DNA of 64,000 bases from the NCBI RefSeq assembly GCF_900099555.1, contig NZ_FMWM01000002.1, positions 1,361,629 to 1,425,628 on the forward strand, given 5' to 3'. The translations under genes were made by a program, and so were the position numbers. Under the pieces are notes generated by a model. The model saw only the letters and a list, made by a program, of their open reading frames with translations. It had not been told where the DNA came from and searched no databases. Below are positions 19,196 to 26,861 of the stretch, piece by piece. Source of the stretch: Peptoniphilus raoultii (GTDB lineage: Bacteria; Bacillota; Clostridia; Tissierellales; Peptoniphilaceae). The number at the start of each line of letters is the position of its first letter. Within the stretch, counting starts at the first letter, position 1.

Positions 19196-19437
19196 ATTTG
19201 ATTGCCCTCCTTAATTCCTTCAATAATTCCTAAATCCTTTAATTTTGAAAGATGTTGAGATAAATTTGATTGCCCAATTCCCATACAAAAAATAATTTCG
19301 CTAACATTTTTTTCTCCGTTTTTTATAAGCTGATCTAAAACGCAAAGTCTTATAGGATGAGATAAGACCTTTAAAATTTTAGCCTTATTCTTTATAGACT
19401 CAATATGCTTGTCATCAATAATATAATCTTTTTCCAT
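19117..19437 (-). CDS. ArsR/SmtB-family regulator with a deletion-altered C-terminus
   Basis: Residues 1-82 form a normal ArsR winged helix: LSHPIRLCVLDQLI, a recognition helix QSNLSQHLSKLKDLGII, and a wing ending EGNQIYYG. From there the frame runs into sequence that in another frame encodes the middle of the oxidoreductase (IANRELLFVSSEEDIEKKY). The last 24 or so residues are therefore out-of-frame junk, created by a deletion fusing the two genes. The regulator presumably controlled the oxidoreductase; ArsR proteins of this type sense thiols, sulfide or metals. Only one cysteine-containing segment (IIFCMGIG) is seen, so the effector is unclear. DNA binding might survive. Confidence 0.75.
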   Translation of the reverse strand: MEKDYIIDDKHIESIKNKAKILKVLSHPIRLCVLDQLIKNGEKNVSEIIFCMGIGQSNLSQHLSKLKDLGIIEGIKEGNQIYYGAALQIENCYLFQVKRTLKRNIM

Positions 19438-19503
19438 AAAACCTCCGCAAAGTTATATTAGCATATTATCATATTCTAATATACTAATTAACCCTAAATA
19501 AAA

Positions 19504-19530
19504 AAAGCTCTAATATAAATTAAGAGCTTT
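19504..19530 (-). terminator. intrinsic terminator of the coaD/coiled-coil unit
   Basis: AAAGCTCT (19504-19511) pairs with AGAGCTTT (19523-19530). On the minus strand a T run follows. Confidence 0.8.
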
Positions 19531-19560
19531 AAAAGGTTTTTTATTAACTTTTGGGATAAA

Positions 19561-20001
19561 CTATCCCCTTAATTCTTGTCTATTTTCATTAAGCATTTTG
19601 ATAATCTCTGAAAGGTTAACTTGTGTGTTTTCTAAAAGATTGTCTGCATAATCTCTAGCCCCTTCTCTAACTTGTGTAGATTCTTCGTGAGCCCTCTTCA
19701 AAATTTCATCTGCCCTATTTTTTGCTTCAATAACAAGTTCATTTTCATCAATCACTTTTTCAGCATGAGCCTTAGCTTGAGATAAAATCTTATCTGCTTC
19801 ATCATGAGCTCCAGCAATAATATTTTCCTTATCTTCAGAAATCTTCTTTGCATCAGAAATTTCTCCTGGCATTTGTGCTTTTATTTCCTTGATAACATCC
19901 ATAAATTCTTCTCTATCAATCATAACTTTACCTGTAAGCGGAATTTGACTTGCTGTTTCAAGTAAATCTTCCATTTCATTAACTAAATCTGTTAAACTCA
20001 T
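19561..20001 (-). CDS. coiled-coil protein (ATP synthase subunit B/H-like)
   Basis: The 146-residue protein is almost wholly helical, with an alanine- and glutamate-rich coiled coil from about residue 50 to 140 (SQAKAHAEKVIDENE, NRADEILKRAHEESTQ). No membrane segment is seen. Proteins of this kind follow coaD in many anaerobic Firmicutes and are often labelled V-type ATPase subunit H-like or DivIVA-like, without experimental support. It begins 4 bases after coaD ends, so it is co-transcribed with it. Its function is unknown. Confidence 0.8.
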   Translation of the reverse strand: MSLTDLVNEMEDLLETASQIPLTGKVMIDREEFMDVIKEIKAQMPGEISDAKKISEDKENIIAGAHDEADKILSQAKAHAEKVIDENELVIEAKNRADEILKRAHEESTQVREGARDYADNLLENTQVNLSEIIKMLNENRQELRG

Positions 20002-20005
20002 TTTT

Positions 20006-20485
20006 TTACCTCCTAAGTAATTTTTCCTTCATTGCTTTTCCCACAAGTTCTGGAACAAAAAGTGTTAAATCTCCGTCAAATTGTGCAACTTCTTTGGCAA
20101 GAGATGAACTTACAAATAATTTTTCATTTGAACCTAATAAAAATACTGTTTCAATCCCATCCTTATAGTGCATATTTGCCATTGCTAGAGTATATTCACT
20201 AAAATAATCGCTAGCAGATCTTAAGCCCCTAACAATTACCTTGCAGTCCTTTTTCTTAGCATAGTCCACAAGTAGACCCTTAAAGGAATCAATTTCAATA
20301 TTTTCATCATCTATAAGTAAAGCTCTTAAAAATTCAAGTCTTTCTTCTGTTGTAAAAAGGGATTTTTTTGAAACATTATCAAGAACAGCAACAATAACCT
20401 GTCCAAAAATTTCCTTTGCCCTTTTAATTATATCCAGATGACCATTAGTAACAGGATCAAAACTCCCTGCATATATTACCTTCAT
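20006..20485 (-). CDS. coaD: phosphopantetheine adenylyltransferase
   Basis: CoaD makes dephospho-CoA from 4'-phosphopantetheine and ATP. The 159-residue length is standard. Motifs are AGSFDPVTNGHLDII (residues 5-19, with the TxGH nucleotidyl-transfer signature), VRGLRSASDYFSEY and FVSSSLAKEVAQ. I start at ATG 20483-20485, preceded by GGAGG; it overlaps the rsmD stop, giving translational coupling. The rsmD-coaD pairing is common in Firmicutes. Confidence 0.97.
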   Translation of the reverse strand: MKVIYAGSFDPVTNGHLDIIKRAKEIFGQVIVAVLDNVSKKSLFTTEERLEFLRALLIDDENIEIDSFKGLLVDYAKKKDCKVIVRGLRSASDYFSEYTLAMANMHYKDGIETVFLLGSNEKLFVSSSLAKEVAQFDGDLTLFVPELVGKAMKEKLLRR

Positions 20486-21027
20486 TTGTCCTCCCATATG
20501 GAAATAGTAACCTTTCCATACTTTTTACTCTGCATTTCAGAAAATAATCCTTCCCTAAAAATTTTCATATCAGAATCATGTTCAATAATTAATTTTCCAT
20601 TACTTTTTAAAAGTTTCCTTTCTGAAATTATTTTAAAGCTTTTAAGATAGTAGTCCTCATTTGCAAATGGAGGATCCATATAAATATATTGAAAGCTATT
20701 GGAAGCAAAAGAATTTAAAGCTTTTTTGTAATCACTTTTAATAAATTTAATCTTGTCGTGAGCTTTTAAAATCTCAGAATTTCTTAAAACAGCTTCCTTA
20801 GAATCCCTTGCCCTATCAACAAAATATATAAAATCGGCCCCTCTTGATAAAAATTCAAAGCCGTTAATTCCGCTGCCGCAAAATAAATCTAAAACATCTC
20901 CACCATTAAAATACTGGCCCAAAGTATTAAAGACACTTTCCCTAACCCTATCAAGGCTGGGCCTTGTTTGCAGACCCTTAGGAGCAAAAAGTTTTCTGGA
21001 TGAAAATTCTCCTGCAATAATTCTCAT
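20482..21027 (-). CDS. rsmD: 16S rRNA (guanine966-N2)-methyltransferase RsmD
   Basis: The 181-residue protein begins MRIIAGEFSSRKL and has the SAM-binding LDLFCGSGINGFEFLSRGA near residue 45. The catalytic YMDPPF, an NPPF/DPPY-type motif for exocyclic amine methylation, lies near residue 122. It methylates G966 of 16S rRNA. Its stop overlaps the coaD start. The start has a GGGGGAAG-like site. The upstream lipoprotein gene ends about 75 bases away. Confidence 0.95.
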   Translation of the reverse strand: MRIIAGEFSSRKLFAPKGLQTRPSLDRVRESVFNTLGQYFNGGDVLDLFCGSGINGFEFLSRGADFIYFVDRARDSKEAVLRNSEILKAHDKIKFIKSDYKKALNSFASNSFQYIYMDPPFANEDYYLKSFKIISERKLLKSNGKLIIEHDSDMKIFREGLFSEMQSKKYGKVTISIWEDK

Positions 21028-21101
21028 ACTTCCCCCATTTAATATTATTTTAACATAATACTTTACTTTTAGAAAGGGTTTAAGGATTTATAAATAAAAT
21101 T

Positions 21102-21740
21102 TTAAGCGTCCTTTTCAATTAGTTTGCTATTCGCAACATCATAAGTATATTCAATGTCTTGGCCACTTGCATTCTCAAATTCCAATTCTAGTTCAAGTTT
21201 TCCATCATCAAAGGAAAGACTAGCTTTAAAAAGACTATAGTCAGCTCCTACATCCTTTGCAGCTTCTTCTACAAGTGAATCAATAGCTTCTAACATTGCC
21301 CCAACAATAACCCTAGTATCATCAGTTTTTCCTCTTTTTGTCTTATCCTTTATTACACTTAAATCTTCTGCATTAAGATTTACTTCATATTTATTTTCAG
21401 CGTCATAACCTTCAATTTCAAAAGTAACTACATTTTTCTTCTTATTTGCTTCAAAAGAAAATTCATTAACATTTGAATTTGGGTGTAATTCCATATATTT
21501 ATTAAAGGCATCTGCCTTAGATGTTATTGTTTTTTGAATATCAAGAGAAGCATTTTGATTTGCTTCTTGACCAGCAATTTCTCCATTTTCTTTCTTATTA
21601 TTAGTCTGTGCATTTGTACTTACATTTGCCTTATTGCTTTCAATATTTGCAGAAGCATTTGTAGATGCACCTGCATTTTTTTCAGCTCCACAAGCTGTTA
21701 ATAGGGCTAGAGATACTGCTAATATTAAAATTTTTTTCAT
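21102..21740 (-). CDS. lipoprotein of unknown function
   Basis: The 212-residue product has a signal peptide with lipobox ALLTAC, giving lipidated Cys17. An N-, A-, S- and E-rich linker (residues 18-65) follows, then a domain built of two similar halves (VTFEIEGYDAENKYEVNLNAEDLSV and LELEFENASGQDIEYTYDVANSKLIEK when joined in strands). This resembles PepSY-like repeats, commonly surface-associated. The resemblance is suggestive only. It follows the aspartokinase gene by 10 bases and may be co-transcribed, though a metabolic link is not obvious. Confidence 0.75.
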   Translation of the reverse strand: MKKILILAVSLALLTACGAEKNAGASTNASANIESNKANVSTNAQTNNKKENGEIAGQEANQNASLDIQKTITSKADAFNKYMELHPNSNVNEFSFEANKKKNVVTFEIEGYDAENKYEVNLNAEDLSVIKDKTKRGKTDDTRVIVGAMLEAIDSLVEEAAKDVGADYSLFKASLSFDDGKLELELEFENASGQDIEYTYDVANSKLIEKDA

Positions 21741-21750
21741 TAATTTTCTC

Positions 21751-23073
21751 CTATGCTAAAAATTCGCTATAAATTGAGTTAATAGCCTTTGCAAAATCAT
21801 TTTCGTCAATTCCAACTATAATATTCATTTCTGATGAACCTTGGATAATCATTTGAATATTTACATTATTTTCAGCCAAGGCCTTAAATAATTTTGCTGA
21901 TGCCCCAACGTGTCTAATCATTCCCCTACCCACAACAGAAATAAGGGCAATTCCCTTTGTGATCTTTATCTTATCCGGCCTTACAAAACTTTTAATTTCA
22001 CTGACAAGTGAATCAGTATGTCCAGTTAAATATTTGTCGGCAATTATTAGAGATACGGAATCAATGCTTGAAGGCATATGTTCAAGAGGCACATTATTAA
22101 CTTCTAAAACAGACATAAGCTTTCTGTGAAAGCCCTTGTCCTTATTCATCTTAGTTTTTTCAATATTAATTACTGTAAAATTCTTTCTTCCAGCAATTCC
22201 CGTAACTCCCCTGTCATTTTTAGAAAGTTTTTTTGAATCATCAGGAAGAATTAAAGTCCCTTCATCTTGAGGGGCAAAAGTATTTTTAATTACAACAGGA
22301 ATGCCCGCCTTTGAAACTGGTAAAATTGCTTCTTCATGAAGAATAGAAGCCCCAGCATAAGATAGCTCCCTTAGTTCCCTATAAGTTATAATTTCAATAT
22401 GTCTTGGGTCTTTAACAATAGTTGGATCTGCACTCATAAATCCAGAAACGTCAGTCCAGTTTTCATATAGGTTAGCCTTTAAACCACTAGCTATAATTGA
22501 GCCCGTTAAATCTCCTCCACCTCTTGAAAAAGTTCTAATATTCCCGTCTTCATCTTCACCATAAAATCCAGGAATAACATAGGAATCACCACTTTCCCTT
22601 AATTTGTAGATGCTAATATAGGATTTTTCATCTAAAAAATTGCCTTCCCTATCAAAAAATATAAGATCCTTTGCATCCATAAATTTATAGCCTAAATAAG
22701 AAGCGAGAATCTTTGCATTAATATATTCTCCCCTTGAGGCCATATATTCCTTTGTGACAGATGAGCTCAAATCATTATTTAATTTTTTTAGCTCCATATC
22801 TATATCAAAATCAATATTTAAAGTGCTAACAATTTCTCTATACTTATTTTCAATTGATTCTAAAATTTCTGTGTAATTAATTTTGTGACTTGCAAGATCA
22901 TAAGCTAAATAAAGTAAATCTGTAATCTTTGTATCATTTGAACTAACCTTTCCCGGAGCAGAAGCAACAATAAATTTTCTGTCAGGAGAAGATTTTATAA
23001 TATCATAAACCTTTTTATAAGTATCTGAGTAAGCTAGTGATGAACCACCAAATTTTGAAACAACAATTTTCAT
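21751..23073 (-). CDS. aspartate kinase (YclM/ThrD type)
   Basis: Aspartokinase phosphorylates aspartate, the first step toward lysine, threonine, methionine and diaminopimelate. The 440-residue product opens with VVSKFGGSSLA, then has SAPGKVSSNDTKITDLL, FSRGGGDLTGSIIA and the aspartate-binding region NWTDVSGFMSADP. Two C-terminal ACT domains follow (about residues 305-440), so feedback regulation by an amino acid is likely. The opening and length match the YclM/ThrD class and not the two-subunit lysC class. ATG 23071-23073 has a GGGAGGAAA site. No other amino acid biosynthetic gene is nearby. Confidence 0.93.
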   Translation of the reverse strand: MKIVVSKFGGSSLAYSDTYKKVYDIIKSSPDRKFIVASAPGKVSSNDTKITDLLYLAYDLASHKINYTEILESIENKYREIVSTLNIDFDIDMELKKLNNDLSSSVTKEYMASRGEYINAKILASYLGYKFMDAKDLIFFDREGNFLDEKSYISIYKLRESGDSYVIPGFYGEDEDGNIRTFSRGGGDLTGSIIASGLKANLYENWTDVSGFMSADPTIVKDPRHIEIITYRELRELSYAGASILHEEAILPVSKAGIPVVIKNTFAPQDEGTLILPDDSKKLSKNDRGVTGIAGRKNFTVINIEKTKMNKDKGFHRKLMSVLEVNNVPLEHMPSSIDSVSLIIADKYLTGHTDSLVSEIKSFVRPDKIKITKGIALISVVGRGMIRHVGASAKLFKALAENNVNIQMIIQGSSEMNIIVGIDENDFAKAINSIYSEFLA

Positions 23074-23218
23074 CTCATTTCCTCCCAATTATTACAATTG
23101 TAAAGTTAAAAAATAATTAAGTCAATAGTTAATTAGATTATAGCTCTTTCTAAAGATTGTATTAAACGGATTTTTAATTTACAGAAAATAAATAATTCAA
23201 TAATAATTTAAAATAATC

Positions 23219-23247
23219 TTGACAAAAGCCAAGCTGATTTATATAAT
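23219..23247 (+). promoter_or_regulatory. consensus sigma-A promoter for tRNA-Lys
   Basis: TTGACA (23219-23224) and TATAAT (23242-23247) are separated by 17 bases. The tRNA begins 24 bases after the -10 box. Confidence 0.9.
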
Positions 23248-23270
23248 ATATTTTGTTGTAAACACAATTT

Positions 23271-23346
23271 GCACCTTTAGCTCAGATGGTAGAGCAACTG
23301 ACTCTTAATCAGTGGGCCCAGGGTTCGAGTCCCTGAAGGTGCACCA
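23271..23346 (+). tRNA. tRNA-Lys(CTT)
   Basis: The 76-base gene folds as a cloverleaf. The 7-bp acceptor GCACCTT/AAGGTGC, D arm (GCTC...GAGC), anticodon loop CTCTTAA with anticodon CTT, T arm GGGTTCGAGTCCC and an encoded CCA end are all visible. It has its own consensus promoter and a terminator. Confidence 0.97.
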
Positions 23347-23349
23347 TAT

Positions 23350-23383
23350 AAAGCCTTGTAATTTTAATATTATAAGGCTTTTC
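23350..23383 (+). terminator. intrinsic terminator of tRNA-Lys
   Basis: A 13-bp stem (23350-23362 with 23369-23381) is followed by T residues directly after the tRNA. Confidence 0.88.
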
Positions 23384-23498
23384 TTCTAATATGACCAAAA
23401 TAATTAAAAATTGGCTGAAAAAAAAAGATCACTCCATACCTTCTCTATAGATCTATTATTATTTAATTTAATTTTTTTTAATTTATTATAATGTTAAT

Positions 23499-23520
23499 TT
23501 GCAATAATTATTGCGACACT
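23499..23520 (+). repeat. IS30 left inverted end
   Basis: This terminus ends in TTGCGACACT and mirrors 24539-24560. It overlaps the first base of the transposase stop codon. Confidence 0.75.
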
Positions 23521-24458
23521 TAGCTTAATAAATTTAATTCATGTATAAAACGTTCAAATGGTGTATCAAACTCTAGACATTTTCTCGGTCTAGAGTTTAT
23601 TTTATAAATAGCATCTATTAAATCTTCCTCTTCGATTTTAGCTAAATCAGTTTTCTTAGGAAAAAATTCTTTAAGTAAACCATTGCTATTTTCGTTAGTT
23701 CCCCTTTGCCAAGCACTATATGGATCTGCGAAATAAAAGTCTATATTTAATTTACTTTCTATATCTTCATAACAAGCAAATTCTTTACCTCTATCTGAAG
23801 TGAATGTCTTGAATGCTCCTTGTGGCAATTCTTTTGTTAAAGTGTGTATTGCATCTAACATAGATTCTTTACTGCGATCAGGCATTTTTATTGCAAAATA
23901 TGCACGAGTCTTCATTTCTGCAAACGTCGCTAAACATCCTTTACTTTTACCTCTAGATGACACTACTGTATCAAGCTCCCAATGACCAAATTCCACACGT
24001 TTTTTACAACTTGGGGTCTTTTAGAAATAGATGTTCCTATATTAAATTTACCTCTTGTTTCTTTAGCTTTTAAAGATTTTCCTTTTCTCCTTAAGACTTT
24101 AACTGATACATCTAAAAGCCCTTTATATAGCCAATTATATATTGTTTTAAAGCTTAATTCACCTCTAAAACATCGTCCTATTATTTGTTCAGGGAACCAG
24201 GTGGCCTCTAGCTTTTCCTTTGATAAATTCTTTTAAATCGTCAGTAAATTTTGACTTTCTACCTTTGCTTTTAGAATTAATAGAATAATCAAGATTAGCC
24301 TTTTTCGCATTGTATTTGTCTTTGCATCTTTTTAGCTCTCTACTAATTGATGAATGATGATAACCTAATATTTTTGCTATTTTTCTGGCCGAGTAACCTT
24401 CATTATTTAAAACCTCTATTTTATTTCTACAATCCATGGTAATATATTTATGACTCAT
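23520..24458 (-). pseudogene. IS30 family transposase, two frameshifts
   Basis: The N-terminal part encodes a helix-turn-helix (YSARKIAKILGYHHSSISREL). The middle part, in another frame, reads GRCFRGELSFKTIYNWLYKGLL. The C-terminal part holds the catalytic core, with FGHWELDTV, FTSDRGKEFA and GTNENSNGLLKEFF supplying the D, D and E residues. Single-base changes in A runs near 24220 and 24005 break the frame. Read through, the protein would be of normal length (about 310 residues). The start at 24458 has a GGAG site. Programmed frameshifting is not known for IS30, so it is taken as inactive. Confidence 0.88.
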
Positions 24459-24538
24459 AACAATCTCCTTCATGTCTATGTTTTGTGGTAATTACATTTT
24501 ACATGAATTGATTTTGTTATGGGTTTTTATTTTATATT

Positions 24539-24560
24539 AGTGTCGCATTTAATTTTACAA
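24539..24560 (-). repeat. IS30 right inverted end
   Basis: Read on the minus strand it matches the left end at about 17 of 22 positions, including the shared TGCGACACT. Confidence 0.75.
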
Positions 24561-24688
24561 TCTATCATAAAAAATGAAATAAATAACCAATAAGTAGGTC
24601 TATAAGTAAGCATAATTTACCTCCAACTTGATTTGATATTTTTTTAATTAATATTATATATCATTTCACATAAAAGGTTTAGGGGCAA

Positions 24689-24717
24689 TTGACAAATGAA
24701 TTATTTTAATTTAAGAT
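24689..24717 (+). promoter_or_regulatory. promoter of tRNA-Leu
   Basis: TTGACA (24689-24694) and TAAGAT (24712-24717) are 17 bases apart. The tRNA starts 13 bases after the -10 box. Confidence 0.8.
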
Positions 24718-24729
24718 AAAGTAGAATTT

Positions 24730-24815
24730 GCAGGAGTGCTGGAATTGGCAGACAGGCATGTCTCAGAAGCATGTTCGCATTGCGGGTGAGGGTTCAAGTC
24801 CCTTCTCCTGCACCA
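24730..24815 (+). tRNA. tRNA-Leu(CAG)
   Basis: This is an 86-base class II tRNA with acceptor GCAGGAG/CTCCTGC. The anticodon stem CATGT/GCATG encloses loop CTCAGAA, giving anticodon CAG. A long variable arm, T arm GGGTTCAAGTCCC and an encoded CCA follow. Confidence 0.95.
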
Positions 24816-24843
24816 TTTTTGTATTTATTAGATAAATTTCCGC

Positions 24844-24879
24844 AAAAAAATAGCCTAGTTTTTTACTAAGCTATTTTTT
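24844..24879. terminator. bidirectional terminator between tRNA-Leu and glmL
   Basis: TAGC-x-TAGT pairs with ACTA-x-GCTA around a T-rich loop and is flanked by A and T runs, so it can serve both converging units. Confidence 0.8.
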
Positions 24880-24883
24880 ATAA

Positions 24884-26230
24884 TTATTTAACTTCTTGCA
24901 AATACTTACTTATGATTCTATAGGAATTTTCTTTTTCAAATTCCGAAATAAGTCCTGCTGAAGATAAAATATATCTCTTATCTAATAGATATTTTGGATT
25001 TTTTACCTTTAAATATGAATCATCAAGTGCTTTTAAGGAGTCAAAAATAAATTTTGGATTGGGAGAATTTATTATTACTCCACCTGTTCCGATAAATTCT
25101 TTAACTTCACTTAAATCTTTTCCTGACTGCTCATAAATATATCTTGTTTTAGTTGGGATTTTTTTCAGCTTACCAATGTGTCTTGATAGGGCTGTTTTAG
25201 CTGCTAAAAACCCAAGTAGTTCGTCAAATTTTTCTTCATCCCTGGATTCCGCAATGAAATCTGGATGATTAAATCTTTTTTGACATCTTTCTAAGGCATC
25301 TGGAAATCCATAATCACGAAATATTTCTGGTCCCAAGGACTCAAAAAGTGCCGTTGCTGAATATCTCATGCCCATATCTCCCTCAACTGTTCTTTTTTCA
25401 AAGGGTTCATCAATTTCAGGTGGAATTATATTTTCTTTTCCCTTATATGATACTCCTAGTGAATAAACATCAGTTGTGGCTCCGCCAATATCAATGGCTA
25501 TAATTTCAGCATTTTTAAATTTACCGTAATTTGTTACGGCTTTTTGGACAGCAATAGGTGTTGGCAAAAATATTTCACATTTTTGGGATAGGGATAAAAT
25601 CCCCTTTGCCCTTGTAATAGTTTCTATAAAAATTTTACCTATTACTTCCCTTAAAGGCTTGTAATTTATAACATTTACATTTGGCATTACATTTTCTGTA
25701 AAGCTAAGATTCATTTTAGAATCTTTAAATATTTCTCTTATCTCATCATTTGCGTAACTATTTCCGCACACTAATAATGGGAAGGGAAAATTTCTCTTAG
25801 CTATTTTTTTTGCATTAAAAATTATATTTGATGAATTTCCGCCATCTGTTCCCCCACAAAGAAGAAGAATATCAGGCTTATATTTTTCAATCTCATCAAG
25901 TTTTTCATCAGTAAGTTCATAATAATATTCACGCAAAATTCTGGCTCCACTGGATAGTGAAGCTGCTTTTAAAGCGTAAGTTGTGAGATTTTTAGAAAAT
26001 CCCACAACCACTACTTTTAAACCTCCAGATGCTGATGAGGCTCCTAAAAACCTATCATATTTTTCTGAAGATATTTGTCTTAATTTTTTGTAGGCCTTAT
26101 TGAAACCTTCATTTACATCAGTTTCAACCGTTGTATAAGACCAAGCAGATGCAAGAATTTTACACATTTCTGTGTCAATTAGATTTAATTTAGTGTATGT
26201 TGAACCTACATCTACTAATAAATATTTCAT
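24884..26230 (-). CDS. glmL: GlmL/MutL-family glutamate mutase reactivating-type ASKHA protein
   Basis: The 448-residue protein is an ASKHA-fold ATPase. It begins LLVDVGSTYTKLNLID and carries LLLCGGTDGGNSSNI near residue 125, AIDIGGATTDVYSLG near residue 245 and GTGGVIINSP near residue 380. This matches GlmL (MutL), encoded between the glutamate mutase subunit genes in clostridia and thought to help maintain the B12 enzyme. Here it is the last gene of the histidine operon; its ATG overlaps the fchA stop. No glmE or glmS is in the window. A role in handling glutamate from histidine by the methylaspartate route is inference. A reactivase for another B12 aminomutase is possible. Confidence 0.85.
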   Translation of the reverse strand: MKYLLVDVGSTYTKLNLIDTEMCKILASAWSYTTVETDVNEGFNKAYKKLRQISSEKYDRFLGASSASGGLKVVVVGFSKNLTTYALKAASLSSGARILREYYYELTDEKLDEIEKYKPDILLLCGGTDGGNSSNIIFNAKKIAKRNFPFPLLVCGNSYANDEIREIFKDSKMNLSFTENVMPNVNVINYKPLREVIGKIFIETITRAKGILSLSQKCEIFLPTPIAVQKAVTNYGKFKNAEIIAIDIGGATTDVYSLGVSYKGKENIIPPEIDEPFEKRTVEGDMGMRYSATALFESLGPEIFRDYGFPDALERCQKRFNHPDFIAESRDEEKFDELLGFLAAKTALSRHIGKLKKIPTKTRYIYEQSGKDLSEVKEFIGTGGVIINSPNPKFIFDSLKALDDSYLKVKNPKYLLDKRYILSSAGLISEFEKENSYRIISKYLQEVK

Positions 26231-26853
26231 CTCAATTTTTCATCTACAATTCCCATGATTTCTTCATGGTTTACATTTACTTCATCAAGAGTTTTTGCCA
26301 TTTTTTCTTCAAGACTTTTTCTATAAGCTTCGTCTTTTAAAGAATTTAAATTAATTTTAACATTTAAGAAAGCACCTTCTGCTGCAGCCTTAATATTTAT
26401 TAGGGCAACTGCAACATCAGTTATGGCATTTGCATTTCCATTTTCTGCAAGTTCTTTTGCATAGGGATAAAGATCTGTTACTCCCATTCCTAGGCTTAGA
26501 GGAACTTCAATAGCAATCTTATATTCCTTTTGTATTTTTTCTGACCTCGCAGCTTTTTCTTCTTCTGTTTCCTTTGGCATCTTCATTGCATCCATAACTC
26601 CGTTAAAAGAGTTTGCATCTTTATCTATTGCATCAACAAATTTATCCTTGTATTCAGCACAAGCCTTTGCAATTTCTTCTGCCCTTGGTGAAAATTCCAT
26701 ATATTTTTTCTTACCAACTGTTAAATTTCCAACCATTGCAAGAAGAGATGCAGCCATTGCAGCATTAAGAGCTGCAATTGATCCACCACCTGGTGCTGGT
26801 GAATTGGAAGCTGTTTCGTCAGCAAATTCTACTATATTTAAATCTTTAAGCAT
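26227..26853 (-). CDS. fchA: formiminotetrahydrofolate cyclodeaminase
   Basis: The enzyme converts 5-formimino-THF to 5,10-methenyl-THF and ammonia. The 208-residue product has the family opening ASNSPAPGGGSIAALNAAMAA (two overlapping parts of the folate-binding region, residues 14-33), then VGNLTVGKKKY and a conserved helical C-terminus. It lies 8 bases after fhs and overlaps glmL by 4 bases. In this operon it accepts the product of FtcD, which is encoded two genes upstream, as a separate polypeptide instead of the fused mammalian form. Confidence 0.95.
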   Translation of the reverse strand: MLKDLNIVEFADETASNSPAPGGGSIAALNAAMAASLLAMVGNLTVGKKKYMEFSPRAEEIAKACAEYKDKFVDAIDKDANSFNGVMDAMKMPKETEEEKAARSEKIQKEYKIAIEVPLSLGMGVTDLYPYAKELAENGNANAITDVAVALINIKAAAEGAFLNVKINLNSLKDEAYRKSLEEKMAKTLDEVNVNHEEIMGIVDEKLR

Positions 26854-26861
26854 ATTTCCTC

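Larger units (their letters stand above)
23499..24560 (-). mobile_element. IS30-family insertion sequence, degenerate
   Basis: The element of about 1062 bases is bounded by imperfect 22-base inverted ends (23499-23520 and 24539-24560; about 17 of 22 match, with TGCGACACT identical in both). Size and ends fit IS30. It lies between two tRNA genes, each with its own promoter, so insertion should do little harm to them. The transposase inside is frameshifted twice. I could not identify a clear target duplication. Confidence 0.85.
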
